Source of the DNA: Paramecium pentaurelia
Taxonomy: Eukaryota; Ciliophora; Oligohymenophorea; Peniculida; Parameciidae
Reading direction: 5' to 3'
Assembly (NCBI GenBank): GCA_905183005.1
Contig: CAJJDO010000149.1
Span: 219,951 to 283,950, forward strand
DNA: 64,000 nucleotides
In this document: piece after piece, positions 1 to 9,823 of the stretch
Layout: each line of letters opens with the position of its first letter
How positions within the stretch are numbered: position 1 is the first letter of the stretch
The notes under the pieces: generated by a model
What the model was told of the DNA's origin: nothing
Databases searched by the model: none
The model's input: the letters and a program-made list of their open reading frames with translations, nothing else
Translations under genes and position numbers: made by a program

Positions 1-271
1 AATTCATTTCCCAAAAAATATAGTTTGTTCTTCATAATGTAAAGATATCATCTAAAAATTAATAAAACATGATAGTACTTAAAGATTAGGATTTCTCATG
101 GATTTTAAGGAATTATAAAGTCATCCTTGGTTTCATGATATATCTTGGGAGGATTTAGCATAAAAGAAATATGATACTCTTGCATACATACCATAATTTA
201 ATGAAATATCTTAAATATCAGATAGATATTTTACTATGGAATAATTAAATGAAGATGAAAGAACTTGGTGA
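1..271 (+). CDS. AGC-family protein kinase, C-terminal end (5' truncated by window)
   Basis: Only the last ~90 codons are inside the window, in the frame starting at base 2, ending at TGA 269-271. The translation contains LIKHDSTQRLG followed by SHPWFHDISW and a tail with YIPQF. This is the end of kinase subdomain XI plus the start of the AGC C-terminal extension, where the arginine of QRLG and the HPWF motif are typical of PKA/PKG/PKC relatives. Several glutamines are written TAA, which establishes the code used here. The catalytic core lies upstream and cannot be judged. Which AGC subfamily it is cannot be told from this tail; a cyclic-nucleotide-dependent kinase is a reasonable guess because these are abundant in ciliates. 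Confidence 0.75.
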
Positions 272-328
272 TTGTTTCTTTATATTAAATAAATATGTTT
301 ATTATTATAAGTTAAAAATTTAAAATAA

Positions 329-1482
329 ATGTTCAAAAATTTAATGTATGTTGAATATGGATAAGAATTATAATGTCATGAGAAACTCTATTAAAATGCA
401 TTAAAAAAGTAGTAGAAATAAAAAGAAAATGATTACTAAAAATAATTGTAAATGCTAATTAATTAAGTAAATGAAATAGAAGATGAACAACCTTAATAAA
501 TAACTAAAGATTTTTATGATTATTCTATGAAATGGAAAAATCTTGTAAATTAAAAACTGTTTTAAGAATAGTATTAAAATGAGATGAGTTTATAATAGAA
601 ATCATAATAACATTAAATATAAAAATTACCTTAAAATTATCTATCACCAATTGATGGATGGAAATATCATGCTCAATAATATTTTAATAAAAAAGGAAGT
701 AGACAATAAAATGAGTCTAGCTTTTAACCAAGTATAAATGAAAAGTCTAAAATGATGGAATTTGATGAACCTGTTGAAGATAGATTAATTAAATATGGAT
801 AATAAAGAGAATAGAAATATTTATTTGAAAAATAATTTGAAAAGTTTTATGAATAAGTCTAAAATGATTAAAGACCTACTAAACCAAACGAAGAAGTCTT
901 TTTGAGATTATAAAATAATGGTACATATAATGTCATTAGCAAGAACGTAAATAACCATAACCTGAAGTATATTAATTGAATATCAATAAACTACCACCTG
1001 AATTTGAAGAAAGAGTTAAAAAACGAAGAGAACAATATTCTCTCTTTGAAAATAAGTAAACTAGAGCTTAAACTGAAATAAATGATCATGAAATCAAAGT
1101 ATTATCATAAAATTAGTTTGATGAATTTCTTAAACGAAATTTCTGCAATAATTTTAGAACTTAATCTTTTAAGGAAGAATCAATAGAATCATATTCATTT
1201 TAACCTGAATTGAACAAGAAATCATTAGAATTAGCTTCCAAAAATACAGATACATTGATTGAAAGGTAGGAAAAGTTTTTGATTAAAAAATAATAGACAT
1301 TATAATAATATTAAGAAGAGTAATTATTGGAAAAATAAAGATAATTTGAAAATGAATTTAAATAAATTAATAAACCAAGTTCAAAAATAAGAGTTAATAA
1401 ACCTAGTAAATCACCAATACGTCAATAAAATTCATATAATTTATAAACAATAATCAACAAATAAGTACCTTAATTATTTTGA
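329..1482 (+). CDS. unknown Gln/Lys/Glu-rich, probably coiled-coil protein (frame break inside)
   Basis: I do not recognise this protein. Reading starts at ATG 329 (MFKNLMYVEYG) with a second in-frame ATG at 344, and ends at TGA 1480-1482. It is rich in Q, K, E and N, with long charged helical stretches, one slightly less repetitive patch (LSPIDGWKYHAQQYF) near residue 110, and a basic Ser/Pro tail. Between about 900 and 955 the frame shifts: codons before it read VFLRLQNNG, those after it read in another frame starting near RKQPQPEVYQLN. No GT..AG pair of normal size and phase fits cleanly, so this is either an unusual intron or an indel. It follows the kinase tail by only 57 bp on the same strand. 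Confidence 0.55.
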
Positions 1483-1607
1483 ATAATAATATTATTTCTA
1501 TTTTAATATATCTTAATCGATAATATAATATATTTAATATATATATATATATATTCAAATAATTCATAAGAATTTAAAAAATCTATAAAACTTTTATATA
1601 TATCAAT

Positions 1608-2184
1608 TCATCTACAAATACCACCAAGAAACAATGCTATCACAATAATAATCATCAATTATCCAACAGTAAATCCTTCTTAGAATAAATTAAAGTAATT
1701 GATATCGACAGCAGATTTCTAAACCTAATGATATTATTATTTAATAGATTATAGTTCTTTTAGTAATGTTTATTATTTAACTTGTAATTCTATTAAGATA
1801 GCATTCTTCTATTATTATTAAACATCTAAGACTTCAATAGTTATTATGACATAATCCAAGCTTTTTCTAGGTTTCCAAAAATCTTTCAAGTCTTATAAGG
1901 GATCTGTCATCTCTGCATATTAGATTTCCAATTAATCACCAAACAATTTAATATCCTTATTTAATATAAATTGCAATTACTGCTGCTTCAACGTTTTAAA
2001 TACAATTCTCAAAATCTTAAAGACTATGAATAAGACCCATATAATGGTCTAATTTATAATTTGTGTTGTTGTTGCACCTAATTCTGAATGTAATTGGGAC
2101 ATTACTTACATTTCTAATCTTAAACCTTAATCGATTTAATAAACCATATTGGAATTGCAAACTCTTATGAGATACTTCAATCAT
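1608..2184 (-). CDS. VAP-like MSP-domain protein with C-terminal membrane anchor
   Basis: A 183-residue protein after removing one 25-nt intron (1956-1980). The N-terminal ~100 residues form a major-sperm-protein-like domain: FKIRNVSNVPITFRI followed by DHYMGLI is the usual strand pattern of VAP proteins. Then come a glutamine-rich coiled coil (about residues 120-160) and a C-terminal hydrophobic helix, LMIIIVIALFLGGI. MSP domain, coiled coil and tail anchor is the VAP layout; VAPs sit in the ER membrane and recruit FFAT-motif partners at membrane contact sites. It is short for a VAP (about 240 residues is usual), and the domain start lacks a few residues, so an upstream mini-exon is possible. 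The exon reads straight through many TAA codons. Confidence 0.72.
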
Positions 2185-2655
2185 AAATTAATATTATATA
2201 AAATCAATTATTTATATTAATCAATTAAATTATATTTATAGTTTTTCAAAATCCATAACACTATAAAAATCATCTATTTACTTATATAATATTGATGAGA
2301 ATTATTTAAAATAAATTACTTTATTGGAATTATATAATTATACTTATTTATAATAAATAAAGAAGAAGAATAGATAGATAGAATTATTCATATAAATCAA
2401 AAAATAAAAATTTAATATGCATGATAAATTCTCTATAATTAAATGGGATAATATCTCAAGAAATATTCAACAATTATTTTAAATATTATTATTCTTTAAC
2501 AACAATATTATGTCTATTTCTTATCCACTAGAAATACTAATAGTTTTTTAATTAAATTAAGAAAAAACACTATAGATAATTGAAGTGAAATTAATATAAC
2601 TGATTGGTTGTTATTCTTAAAATGATTTGAGTATAAATTAATAATTATAAATATA
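2185..2655. other. AT-rich intergenic stretch, no gene seen
   Basis: 471 bp between two divergent start codons (VAP-like on the minus strand, pseudokinase on the plus strand). Both promoters must lie here. I see no open frame worth reporting, only runs of A/T. Confidence 0.5.
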
Positions 2656-3753
2656 ATGGGGAATTCAAATTAAAAATTGTTAGATGAAAAGTATGAAAAT
2701 GTGATGAAGAAATTCAAATTTAAAGAGTCTATTCATCATAATTAACTAGGTATGATTAGAGTTTACACTCTCAAAGATGATAATGTAATTGATGTACGAT
2801 TGAATAGAATTATTCTATTTTTGAAATTCATAAGACAGCCACTACATTAGAGGAAGCCAAACTCATGTTAACACATTACAAAAATAGAAAGTGTTACAAC
2901 AATGATAATCTCACATAAATATTTTTCATATCTGAATAACATAGTCAAATCTTATGTTAAGATTAAACTTAATTAACTGTAATAGGTGAATTCTTTTAAA
3001 ATAACATATAAAATGAAATGATAATGAATTATTAATCTAAAAGTTACTCTTAAAATAATTAACAATTTCCAGAATTAAGATTATGGTAAATAATACTATA
3101 AATTGTAAATGCTTGTACTTTTTTAGAAAAGAATGGAAGATATCATGGAGAAATTAAATCTAAAAATATCTATTTACATCCTGATCAAAGTCTAAAATTA
3201 ACAGTATTCATTTTATTATTTATCTTATTAGGAATATAATTTAATTTATGGTAGTATGAATGGATATTAGAAAGCATTATTATTAAATGATTTTCAATAT
3301 CTATCTCCTGAATTATTAAAAGAATTAAGAGCTAAAAACTCATCACCAAACGTAGATTTAATCAAATGTGATGTATTTGCTTTAGGATTAACTCTCTTGG
3401 AATTAGCTAGTCTTAAATCCTGTGAATAATATTATGATTGGATAAGTAAAGAAGTTCACATTGATAGAATAATATAAGCAAATGATCTATTAATATAAAG
3501 AGGTTACTCAACGCTTTTTACTAATTTAATATATTAGATGATATCTGAAGTAGAGACCAGACCAAAATTTAGTGATTTATAAGAAGTACTATCTCATTTT
3601 GAGAATGAAATCAACAACAATATTGACTTCTATTCAAGATATCTGATGAAATAGAATCATTAACATAATATTATCAATTCAATGTGGTCACGCTCGAAAC
3701 CTGAACCAATTAGTTAACCATAATCAATATTTTTACCACATGGATCACATTGA
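2656..3753 (+). CDS. protein kinase-like protein, predicted pseudokinase
   Basis: 348 residues with introns at 2785-2807 (23 nt) and 3204-3231 (28 nt). The C-terminal lobe has the kinase fold pattern: helix E (LRLWQIILQIVNAC), a catalytic-loop equivalent, then YLSPELLKEL for the APE region, CDVFALGLTLLELA for helix F (DxxxxG) and an Arg-containing helix I segment (ETRPKFSDL). The catalytic loop, however, reads YHGEIKSKNI, so the catalytic Asp of HRD is replaced by Glu, and the DFG position reads EYN. The N-lobe is also divergent, without a clear glycine loop. From family knowledge this predicts no normal phosphotransfer, hence a scaffold or regulator. MGN at the N terminus could be an N-myristoylation signal (inference). 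Confidence 0.8.
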
Positions 3754-3849
3754 ATATATATAAAATAAATTATTATTATGTTCAAATAAAGGAGATATTT
3801 TTGTCAATCCATAACTTTTTATTAAAGAGAATAGTATCTAAACAAAGTA

Positions 3850-5276
3850 ATGAAGGATTGTGAAGATTGCTTTAAATAATTGGATTAACATGGTAAATCA
3901 ATTAAGAGAGACACTAAAGATATGTTCATTAAATTTACTTAAGGAAAGGTAGAATAGATTAATCTTATTATTTAGTTGTAAGAACAAAAGAAACTCTTGG
4001 AAACTGATTCTGTTGGAGTGTTTTCAATGGTTTTGGATATTATAGAGAACCTTATTCATGATAAGCCTTTGATGTCTTATATTCTGACAACAATTGAGGC
4101 AATTATATCAGGTAGAGATTTCATAAATAAAACAAATAGATAATCAAAGATTATTTAAATAATTTATGAGAGCATTGACTCCTTAAGTATTACCAAAATT
4201 AAAGTAATTCTTATTTCTTGATGGATATGATCCAATGGCATATGAGGCAGCTGCAAAAATTGCTACTATGATAATAGCTGAAGAGGGAGGAAATGATGCA
4301 AAGGAATGGGTGATATTGTTTTTAGGAGGAATAGGTAATTAAAATATATTATGATAATACTTTAATAGGCAATAAATTAAAAATTGCAGATTTTATGATT
4401 ATGCCAATTTGTGTTCATTTCTTAAAACATGAAGAACTTGCAATCTAATTTATTAAAAGTGGTGGAATTAGAATGTATTTATAGTTGTTCATTTAGAATT
4501 ACTAATTTATTATCTAAGTATTCTACTGATTTATAGATTGCATATTATACAATTTTAGCATTATGGTTGCTTAGTTTTACAACTGAATCTATTTCATTAT
4601 TTAATGATCCAACAATTGGTTTGATCAGATTGATAATAGAATCAGTATAAAAGATATCAAGAGAGAAGATCTTAAGAGTTTCATTTGCATGTTTTAGGAA
4701 TTTAGTTGATGTATCTCCTTAATGTATTGAATTAATGGTTGATAATGGATTAATAAAAGTAGTTGATTTACTTTTGAAAGGAAATCTAAAAGATTAAGAT
4801 TTAATAGATGATATCAAATATGTTGGAGAAATATTAGAAAAGAATATGAAAATATTAACGTAAATTCATTTAATTAATATAGTTCTTTTGAAAAATATGT
4901 TAAAGAATTAAATGCTTAAAATCTAACATGGAGTCCAGTACATACTGAAAAGTTTTGGAAAGAGAATGTTAAGAAATTTGAAGAAAATGATTTCTTATTG
5001 ATTAGGTATTATTATAGTGATTGAATTTAGAAAATTAGCAGAAATATTGAAATCAAATAATAATCAAAATGTTGCAGTTGCTTGTTATGATTTGGGAGAA
5101 TTTTGTAGATTCCATCCTTTTGGAAAAGTGTAAATAAAATATATAAGTATAGAGTATTAGAATAATTGAATGCAAAATAAGAAATTATGACATAAGCTAG
5201 AAATAATGATTAATAGATTAGAGAACATGCTTTATTATCATTATAAAAGATAATGTTACATAATTGGTAAGTTTGA
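3850..5276 (+). CDS. V-type proton ATPase subunit H
   Basis: 423 residues after removing six introns (4112-4139, 4335-4368, 4475-4496, 4860-4882, 5006-5030, 5130-5152; 22-34 nt each). The C-terminal domain is clearly recognisable: FWKENVKKFEENDFLLI, then NVAVACYDLGEFCRFHP with GK, and IREHALLSLQKIMLHNW at the end. The N-terminal part is an all-helical repeat protein, as expected for the HEAT/armadillo-like fold. Subunit H belongs to the cytosolic V1 sector, connects it to Vo, and is needed to activate ATP-driven proton pumping and to silence free V1. The length is slightly below the ~480 residues of yeast and human forms. All six introns preserve the frame and the match, so the model is firm. 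Confidence 0.9.
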
Positions 5277-5334
5277 TAGAAGATTAAATATATATATATA
5301 TATTTGTATATTTGAATATTAAATATTTTAAATT

Positions 5335-6723
5335 ATGTCCGAATAGTAGGTAGGTTAAGTATGAATATATTTTAATTCATTAGGAATAATTGGATGTAAC
5401 AGCTATGATGGAAGATTTGTATGAAAAACTAATTTTATTGAATTATGAATAAAGTTATATAAAACAAAAGTAAGTTTACAAATTCGAATAACTAGAGGTG
5501 GAAAACCATTGAATAGAGCATACTTTGTCAATCAAACTAATTCAAGTGAATAATTCAGTTAATTTAAAACGTATAATATCTTAATTCTAATTAGATTGGC
5601 CAAATGGTTGTTTTCTTAGAATGATGTACAAACTACTGATTTTAATAAATTAGATGATCCTGTAACATTATCTTAAAATATATGTATATTCTCATTATAT
5701 AGAAATAGTAAATGAAGTCAAAAATATTGGAATTGATGTAGATTTTCCACCTCTTAAATTAAAATAAGGTTTTGGAGAATATGTTGTTTATGTCTTATAG
5801 CAATTAGCTAGCAAAGCTTTATAAAAAAAGAAGTTTTAATTTAAAAAAGTCAGAATTGAATAACAATCATAGACGTAAGTGTATAAATGTTAACTAAAAG
5901 TAGATAAGAAGAAGAGCCTGTTTAAGAAACTGGAAGTGTTTCATCAGATTCTGATCCTGAAGTAGCATCAGATGAAGAACCAGAAGATGTGTTTAATGAG
6001 TAGGGATTTTAAAAAGAGTAATTAAGCTATTAATACAAAGTGAAGAGAGGATGGTGATAGAATCTAATGTAAATCCATAAGAATGGGCCAAGGAAGTTGA
6101 GAGAGCTTCATAAAAGATGAAGATAGTAATTAAACCTAATGCTGGAGAATGGAGATAACATTTTGATGCTACTAAATAATATTCATCATAAGTTAAAGCA
6201 ATTCTACCAGAAGCTAGAATTAAATTAGAAAGATTGACTGATGAATTATCTGAGATTTTAGATAGAATTAGTAAAAGAGAATATAATATAAATGAAAATA
6301 TGCATGATATGGTATATATTGAAATTAAATATAAAAGGGAAGTGAATACAAAAAGAAAAATGAAGAAGTCAAAAGGATTGAATTATAATGCAAGAATTAT
6401 ACAAATGCAATCAAAGAAATGGGTGATTAATACAAATAAATATCAGAAAAGTATGAAAATGTACAAAATAAATTGAATGAACATGGTAATATTTCTACTG
6501 ATTAATCTCCTGTTATTAGAATTAAGGCTGCTTTAACTAAAATTAGAGTAATACTTAATTTAAATTTTATTTTTAGTTAGAAATTAAATAAATGGATCTA
6601 AGAATTGGAGTATTATCACATAATATTCTATAAAGAACATATAATGAATCTAAAGCAATGTAAGAAAGAGATTTTAATGAAAATGGACTTATATTAAATG
6701 ATTCAGACGAGTTAACAGATTGA
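5335..6723 (+). CDS. IFT57: intraflagellar transport protein IFT57
   Basis: 395 residues after removing eight introns (5359-5383, 5470-5495, 5571-5594, 5684-5702, 5875-5903, 6018-6040, 6312-6337, 6548-6576; 19-29 nt). Landmarks follow the IFT57/HIPPI family in order: MMEDLYEKLILLNYE at the start, the calponin-homology-like N-terminal segment with LAKWLF, then LKLKQGFGEYVVYVLQQLA, an acidic linker (residues about 160-200), MVIESNVNPQEWAKEVERA, a long C-terminal coiled coil, and a terminal MDLRIGVLSHNIL segment. IFT57 is a peripheral subunit of IFT complex B, which carries cargo along ciliary microtubules, fitting a ciliated cell. It lies 58 bp downstream of the V-ATPase gene on the same strand. 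Confidence 0.92.
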
Positions 6724-6804
6724 TATATTTATATATATATATATAATTAATATACAATTTAAATTAATTAATACACTTGTCATTTTATTAATTATTAATT
6801 ATAC

Positions 6805-7318
6805 ATGCCTTAATTATCCAAGCAAATTCAATACGGACTTGTTGCAGCTTTTGCGTAAGAGCTTATTTATCTATATTTAGAGTTGGTTTGGGTACACTCA
6901 AAGTTGCTTAACGACCATTTGAAACATGTATTGGATATGTTCTCTCTTTAGGATCAATTGTGTATATAATTTCTCTATGCAAGTATCTTATTAGGTTGGG
7001 ACAAATTACCATTTAACTAAACTAATTCAAATGATAATGAAGAATTAACAAAGGATGAATTATATGAAAGAAGAAGATTATTAAAGGAAGAAAAGAAACG
7101 ATAAAAATAACTTGAAGCTTAAGAATTGAAGAAATAATAAAGATCCCAATCTTCTGAATCTCCAGATAAAAAATCACCTGAAAGAGCTTCATCTCCATCA
7201 GAAAGTGAAGGAGAAAAAAAAAAAGTATAAGAAACTAAAACCAATTAAAAATAATAATAATAATCAAAAGTAAATTAATAATAAAACTAAAAGTCAAATA
7301 AATAATAATAATAAAAAC

Positions 7319-7356
<38 letters not shown>

Positions 7357-7817
7357 TAGAATACAAAATAATAAACTAAAGAAAAAGGAAAATAAACATA
7401 AGAAAAATAAAAACCATAACCATAACATGTTGAAGATGATGATGAAGAATGGGATGAAGTCTATGATAAAAGATAAAATAAAAAAGCCAATCCAATCAAA
7501 TAATAATAATAAGCTGAGGCTTAAAAATAAGCTGAGGCTTAAAAATAAGCTGAAGCTAAAGCTGCTGCTGCTGCTGCTGCAAAAGCTGCTGAAGAAGCTA
7601 GAATTGCTGCAGAACTTGCTGCTAAAGCTGCAAAATAATAATAAAAAGGGTACTTTATTTATTAATTATATTATAGATCTAAAGGTAAAAATACTAATGC
7701 TAAATAACAAAAAAATGAAGAATAAGAAGAGTAATTATTTATAAATATATGATTAGTGATGATGGTTGGATTGATTCACAAAATAAGAAATAAAAAGGAG
7801 GAAGGAAAAACAAATGA
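6805..7817 (+). CDS. unknown membrane protein with poly-Gln and Ala/Glu-rich tail
   Basis: 303 residues with four introns (6855-6880, 6962-6983, 7650-7676, 7731-7756). The first ~55 residues contain two likely membrane helices (LVAAFAVGLGTL and CIGYVLSLGSIVILLGW). The rest is cytosolic-looking: a basic coiled coil (DELYERRRLLKEEKKR), an SPSESEGEK linker, a long glutamine tract encoded mostly by a TAA microsatellite around 7321-7353, an acidic patch (VEDDDEEWDEVYD), an 18-bp-repeat-encoded KQAEA segment, a poly-Ala stretch and a Lys/Gly end after DDDGWIDSQ. I do not recognise the family; the layout resembles ER or mitochondrial outer-membrane proteins with a cytosolic coiled tail. The intron ends are chosen by frame and by hydrophobicity of the joined helix, so the second intron is less sure. 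Confidence 0.65.
7321..7353 (+). repeat. in-frame TAA microsatellite coding poly-Gln
   Basis: Eleven consecutive TAA triplets in frame with the surrounding coding sequence; neighbouring TAA-rich runs extend the Gln-rich region over about 7240-7390. Confidence 0.85.
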
Positions 7818-7935
7818 GCTGTTTTTTTATGCATAAATATAAAAATAAATGTTATTTATTATTTATATAAAATTTTAATGTTCTATTTAAAGTATTTTAC
7901 AATCTTATTTCTTTATAATTAAATACAATAATATA

Positions 7936-8621
7936 TCATAAATCAAATTTAGATTTCTATTATTCATCTCCTTGTTTCTTTCTAACCTGATATTCCAAAT
8001 ATTATTGTTAATATTCTTGAGGAATATTGGCACCTTATTTTGCCTCTTTTGCTAATCCTTCATAAAAATCATCTTAAGTATCAAACCCAGGTAAATTTTA
8101 ATCATCATCATCATCTTCAAATTTATATCTTTATTCCTTTCTTGGCTCTTAAATTGTTACATCTAAATTTATTTTCTTTCCTTCCAAAGCTGCTCTAATA
8201 TACTAATTAAGTAAATATTTTACAGCATCCTCTTATTCAATCTCTATCTCTTTCAGAGTCTTTGAATTTTATACTTTCTATTTCATCTTATCATACTGTC
8301 CTTCCATTTTAATTAATACTCCAGTTGAAAATACTACAAATACTAACATAGGTAATGTTTCCTTTGAAAATCTTCTATATGAATTGTACTTCTTTCTAAT
8401 ATCAGGTCTAAGCATGAATTATTGCCACCTATATTGTTAATTATAATATAATACCATGACAATTTTGGCATAGCAGATTGATTTTGTTATCCAATTTATT
8501 CTGAATATGTCTTCATAATCTCTGGATCCAATTAGCTTAATTTGACAGGTTTTTTCATGTAAGAATTTATTCTCTATTCATGAGGTTACTAATATTTTGG
8601 ATTTTCATCACCTTAATCCAT
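7936..8621 (-). CDS. unknown single-pass membrane protein with acidic C-terminal tail
   Basis: 219 residues after removing one 26-nt intron (8429-8454). The first ~70 residues are hydrophilic and end in KLSWWQQFMLRPDIRKKY. A single membrane helix follows (LPMLVFVVFSTGVLI, about residue 90). Then come a charged coiled-coil region, KYKFE-like repeats, a run of five aspartates, and a Gln/Lys-rich end. I do not recognise the family. A short N-terminal segment, one helix and a coiled domain is common among ciliate mitochondrial and ER proteins, but there is no clear targeting signal. It is convergent with the upstream plus-strand gene, ending 119 bp from it. Confidence 0.65.
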
Positions 8622-8701
8622 TACTTAATATATATTACAATATAAATATGGATAGAAAATTAATAATATATTATATTGATAAATGTGTTATGCTATAAAT
8701 A

Positions 8702-9550
8702 TCATGCTTGATCAATCTACATGTTTCCTTTCCACTACTAGGGATTGCATGCTCCAACATAGGCGTTACGGATTAAATCTAAAACAAGGTCAATCTAAGT
8801 AAATTTAGAACTATGCATTAGACGAACAATAAATTTATTTAAGATGAAGTCTATAAAATATTCCTTACTCTCCTCAGAATTTAGACAAATTCTCCTAAAG
8901 TCTTCAATAGCAAATGATTATTGAAGCTTAGCTTGCTTCCTTACTACAGCATTATCCCTAAATTACTGAATACCTTCAGGAATATTACTGTTTGGAAACT
9001 ATTCAATTTAATTTAGTAAGTGTGTTCCTAGAAGCTTTGGGAAGTTCTTCCTGATAGAAAAGTCAACATTTTTCTTCTCAACTTTATGCTTTATGATTTT
9101 CTTCTAAATCTATTAAATAGAAATGGATTTCTTTTAACAGGATAGGCAATGAGGTTCCGATTTACAGGAATCGCAGAGTATCGACCCACGTTGTTATTCA
9201 TCGGATGAATTTGTCGTCTCCTGTTTCTATTATTAGGATTCGCAGAGTATCGACATAGGATGGAAATTCCAATTCGACTCAGAAACTTCAAAAAAAGTAG
9301 GGGTTAGAGAATTAGTAATATCTTGCCAGCCTATTGAAGAGCCAAATTGAGCATCATATTGGCTTTCCTTTCCAATAAAATCACTCTTATATTATTTGCC
9401 TATGGTATTAAAGGTATTGGGACGGGGAAAATAGTTAGTTGAATACTCATCGCTTAAAATCTCATCTAAAAGGTATAAAAATTAAGTACCGATCTAAGAA
9501 TAGGTTTAGTGATAATGTGAGTCAACAATCTCTTGATTGTTTAATGACAT
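8702..9550 (-). CDS. unknown intronless protein with a repeated SILC motif
   Basis: A single uninterrupted frame of 282 codons from ATG at 9548-9550 (MSLNNQEIV) to TGA at 8702-8704. The middle (about residues 100-155) carries a cysteine-containing segment in which SILCES and SILCDSC occur about 23 residues apart, followed by CLSC. The corresponding DNA (about 9110-9290) is visibly richer in G+C than its surroundings and has few TAA/TAG codons. The C-terminal half is helical and basic (EDFRRICLN, FILNKFIVRLMHSS). No family comes to mind. CxxC pairs near CDSC and CLSC could bind a metal ion, but four properly spaced ligands are not certain. Confidence 0.6.
9171..9254. repeat. two direct copies of a 15-bp sequence
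   Basis: tcgcagagtatcgac occurs at 9171-9185 and again at 9240-9254. On the minus strand both copies are in the same reading frame and encode SILC followed by D or E and S. Confidence 0.8.
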
Positions 9551-9783
9551 TAATTTAATTATTAAAAATAGACCAATATAAATTTGTATTTAAATGGCCT
9601 CAGATAGAAGAATTCATTATAAATTTAAACTTAATAAAATATTATATAAAAAATTATTTATTTAAATATTCACCATAGTTGATATGGAAATATTCAATCA
9701 TAAAATAATTAAATATTTAACTAACTATGATAAATAAAGACTTAAATGGGTAAAATGGATGAAAGTTAGAATTTTTAAGAGTT

Positions 9784-9808
9784 GTATATATATATATATA
9801 TATATATT
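9784..9808. repeat. (TA)n run
   Basis: An uninterrupted alternating TA run just past the stop codon of the histidine-kinase-like gene. Similar shorter runs occur near 1540, 5288 and 6730, all intergenic. Confidence 0.8.
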
Positions 9809-9823
9809 GAAAATTTAAATATC

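Noticed and set aside
7427..7744. 105-codon standard-code ORF rich in K, N and L
   Set aside because: Out-of-frame reading of the poly-Gln/Ala repeat region of the 6805-7817 gene.
9091..9291. 66-codon Arg/Asn-rich minus-strand ORF
   Set aside because: It overlaps the 282-codon frame at 8702-9550 in another frame; the longer frame is preferred because it is open throughout and starts with a good ATG.
9784..9808. TA runs as remnants of internal eliminated sequences
   Set aside because: Simple alternating TA is expected in such AT-rich DNA, and an excision site cannot be recognised without the germline sequence.
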